Shown piece by piece: positions 13,637-14,032 of a stretch of DNA of 14,032 nt. Each line of letters begins with the position of its first letter. Positions within the stretch are counted from its first letter, which is position 1. This DNA comes from Burkholderiales bacterium (GTDB taxonomy: Bacteria; Pseudomonadota; Gammaproteobacteria; Burkholderiales; Burkholderiaceae_C), in assembly GCA_947450745.1 (NCBI GenBank), contig CANFYD010000038.1, positions 1 through 14,032 of the forward strand, written 5' to 3'. The translations under genes were made by a program, and so were the position numbers. The notes under the pieces were generated by a model. That model was not told where the DNA came from, searched no databases, and saw only the letters and a list, made by a program, of their open reading frames with translations.

Positions 13637-14002
13637 TCAGTGCGTCATCCAAAGTGCCGCCACGCTGTGGGCCAATTGCAGCGGGCTGAACGGCTTGACC
13701 AGATAAACGTCGGCACCGGCGCGCAAGCCCTCGGCCTTGTCCAACGAATGCCCGCGTGCGCTGAGCATCACCACATGAACTGCGGGCATCTCGGCCTTGA
13801 GGCGGCGGCACACCATCAACCCGTCCAGCAGACCCGGCATCATCACGTCCAGCAACACAAAATCGGGACGCAACTGCCGTGCCGCCCACAAAGCCGTTTC
13901 ACCGTCGACAGCCTCGTGGATTTCGTATTCACCGAGCTCCAGCGCCATACGCACCAATTTGCGAATGTCGGCATGGTCGTCAACGATCAAAATCTTTTTC
14001 AA
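13637..14002 (-). CDS. Single-domain response regulator (receiver only)
   Basis: This receiver-fold protein of about 121 residues has no output domain. Numbered from the TTG at 14002, it has the acidic pair Asp8-Asp9 (ILIVDDH), phospho-acceptor Asp52 (LLDVMMPG), Ser81 (MLSARG) and Lys103 (LVKPFSP), a complete active site. I prefer the TTG at 14002 because GGAG lies 8 bases before it and the product then begins MKKILIVDD; the TTG at 14008 would leave only 2 bases after that site. It is translationally linked to the HD-GYP gene, 12 bases downstream. The likely phosphate donor is the orphan-type kinase at 9781-12387 (inference). It could act by binding the HD-GYP protein in trans, or as a phosphate shuttle of the CheY or DivK kind. 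Confidence 0.88.
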   Translation of the reverse strand: MKKILIVDDHADIRKLVRMALELGEYEIHEAVDGETALWAARQLRPDFVLLDVMMPGLLDGLMVCRRLKAEMPAVHVVMLSARGHSLDKAEGLRAGADVYLVKPFSPLQLAHSVAALWMTH

Positions 14003-14032
14003 GAGCAAAACTCCGGTTCGCCTGATTCAACG

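Overview
The window looks like a chromosomal segment of a Burkholderiales betaproteobacterium, probably near Comamonadaceae or Sphaerotilaceae. The evidence is high G+C coding sequence, a Bug/TctC-type periplasmic binding protein, a tricarballylate (tcu) cluster of the betaproteobacterial kind, and a G/C-rich palindromic repeat typical of that group. This placement is inference from gene content. Every gene I can support lies on the minus strand, so transcription runs from high to low coordinates. The long plus-strand reading frames are shadows of these genes.

Read in the direction of transcription, 14002-12872 holds a stand-alone receiver protein followed after 12 bases by a stand-alone HD-GYP phosphodiesterase, in effect a split RpfG. 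Next is a 484-base gene-free stretch (12388-12871). Its striking feature is a rod-like inverted repeat at 12726-12876, with a core that matches the 23S rRNA sarcin-ricin loop over 11 bases. At 12387-9781 lies a large membrane histidine kinase with two PAS domains and no receiver of its own. Its downstream neighbour (9529-8837) is a degenerate GGDEF protein that has lost the catalytic motif but keeps an RxxD inhibitory-site pattern, and whose leader contains mutually exclusive pairings. Together these four genes look like a dispersed phosphorelay and cyclic-di-GMP signalling module.

At 8762-7083 is a secreted PafA-like alkaline phosphatase lipoprotein, followed by an MsbA-like ABC half-exporter (6907-5069, TTG start) with a strong hairpin between them. 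A REPIN-like pair of inverted REP sequences (4934-5056) separates the exporter from a hemolysin III/PAQR-family membrane protein (4830-4192).

The left end (4112-1) is a tricarballylate catabolism cluster. It holds the LysR regulator TcuR, the FAD dehydrogenase TcuA, and the 4Fe-4S/membrane electron-transfer protein TcuB, which overlaps TcuA by 14 bases. The last gene is a Bug/TctC solute-binding protein cut off by the window edge, in the place where enterobacteria carry the MFS importer TcuC. Uptake would pass through this binding protein. TcuA would oxidise tricarballylate to cis-aconitate, and TcuB would reoxidise the TcuA flavin at the membrane. I see no tRNA, rRNA, CRISPR array, insertion sequence or phage gene.
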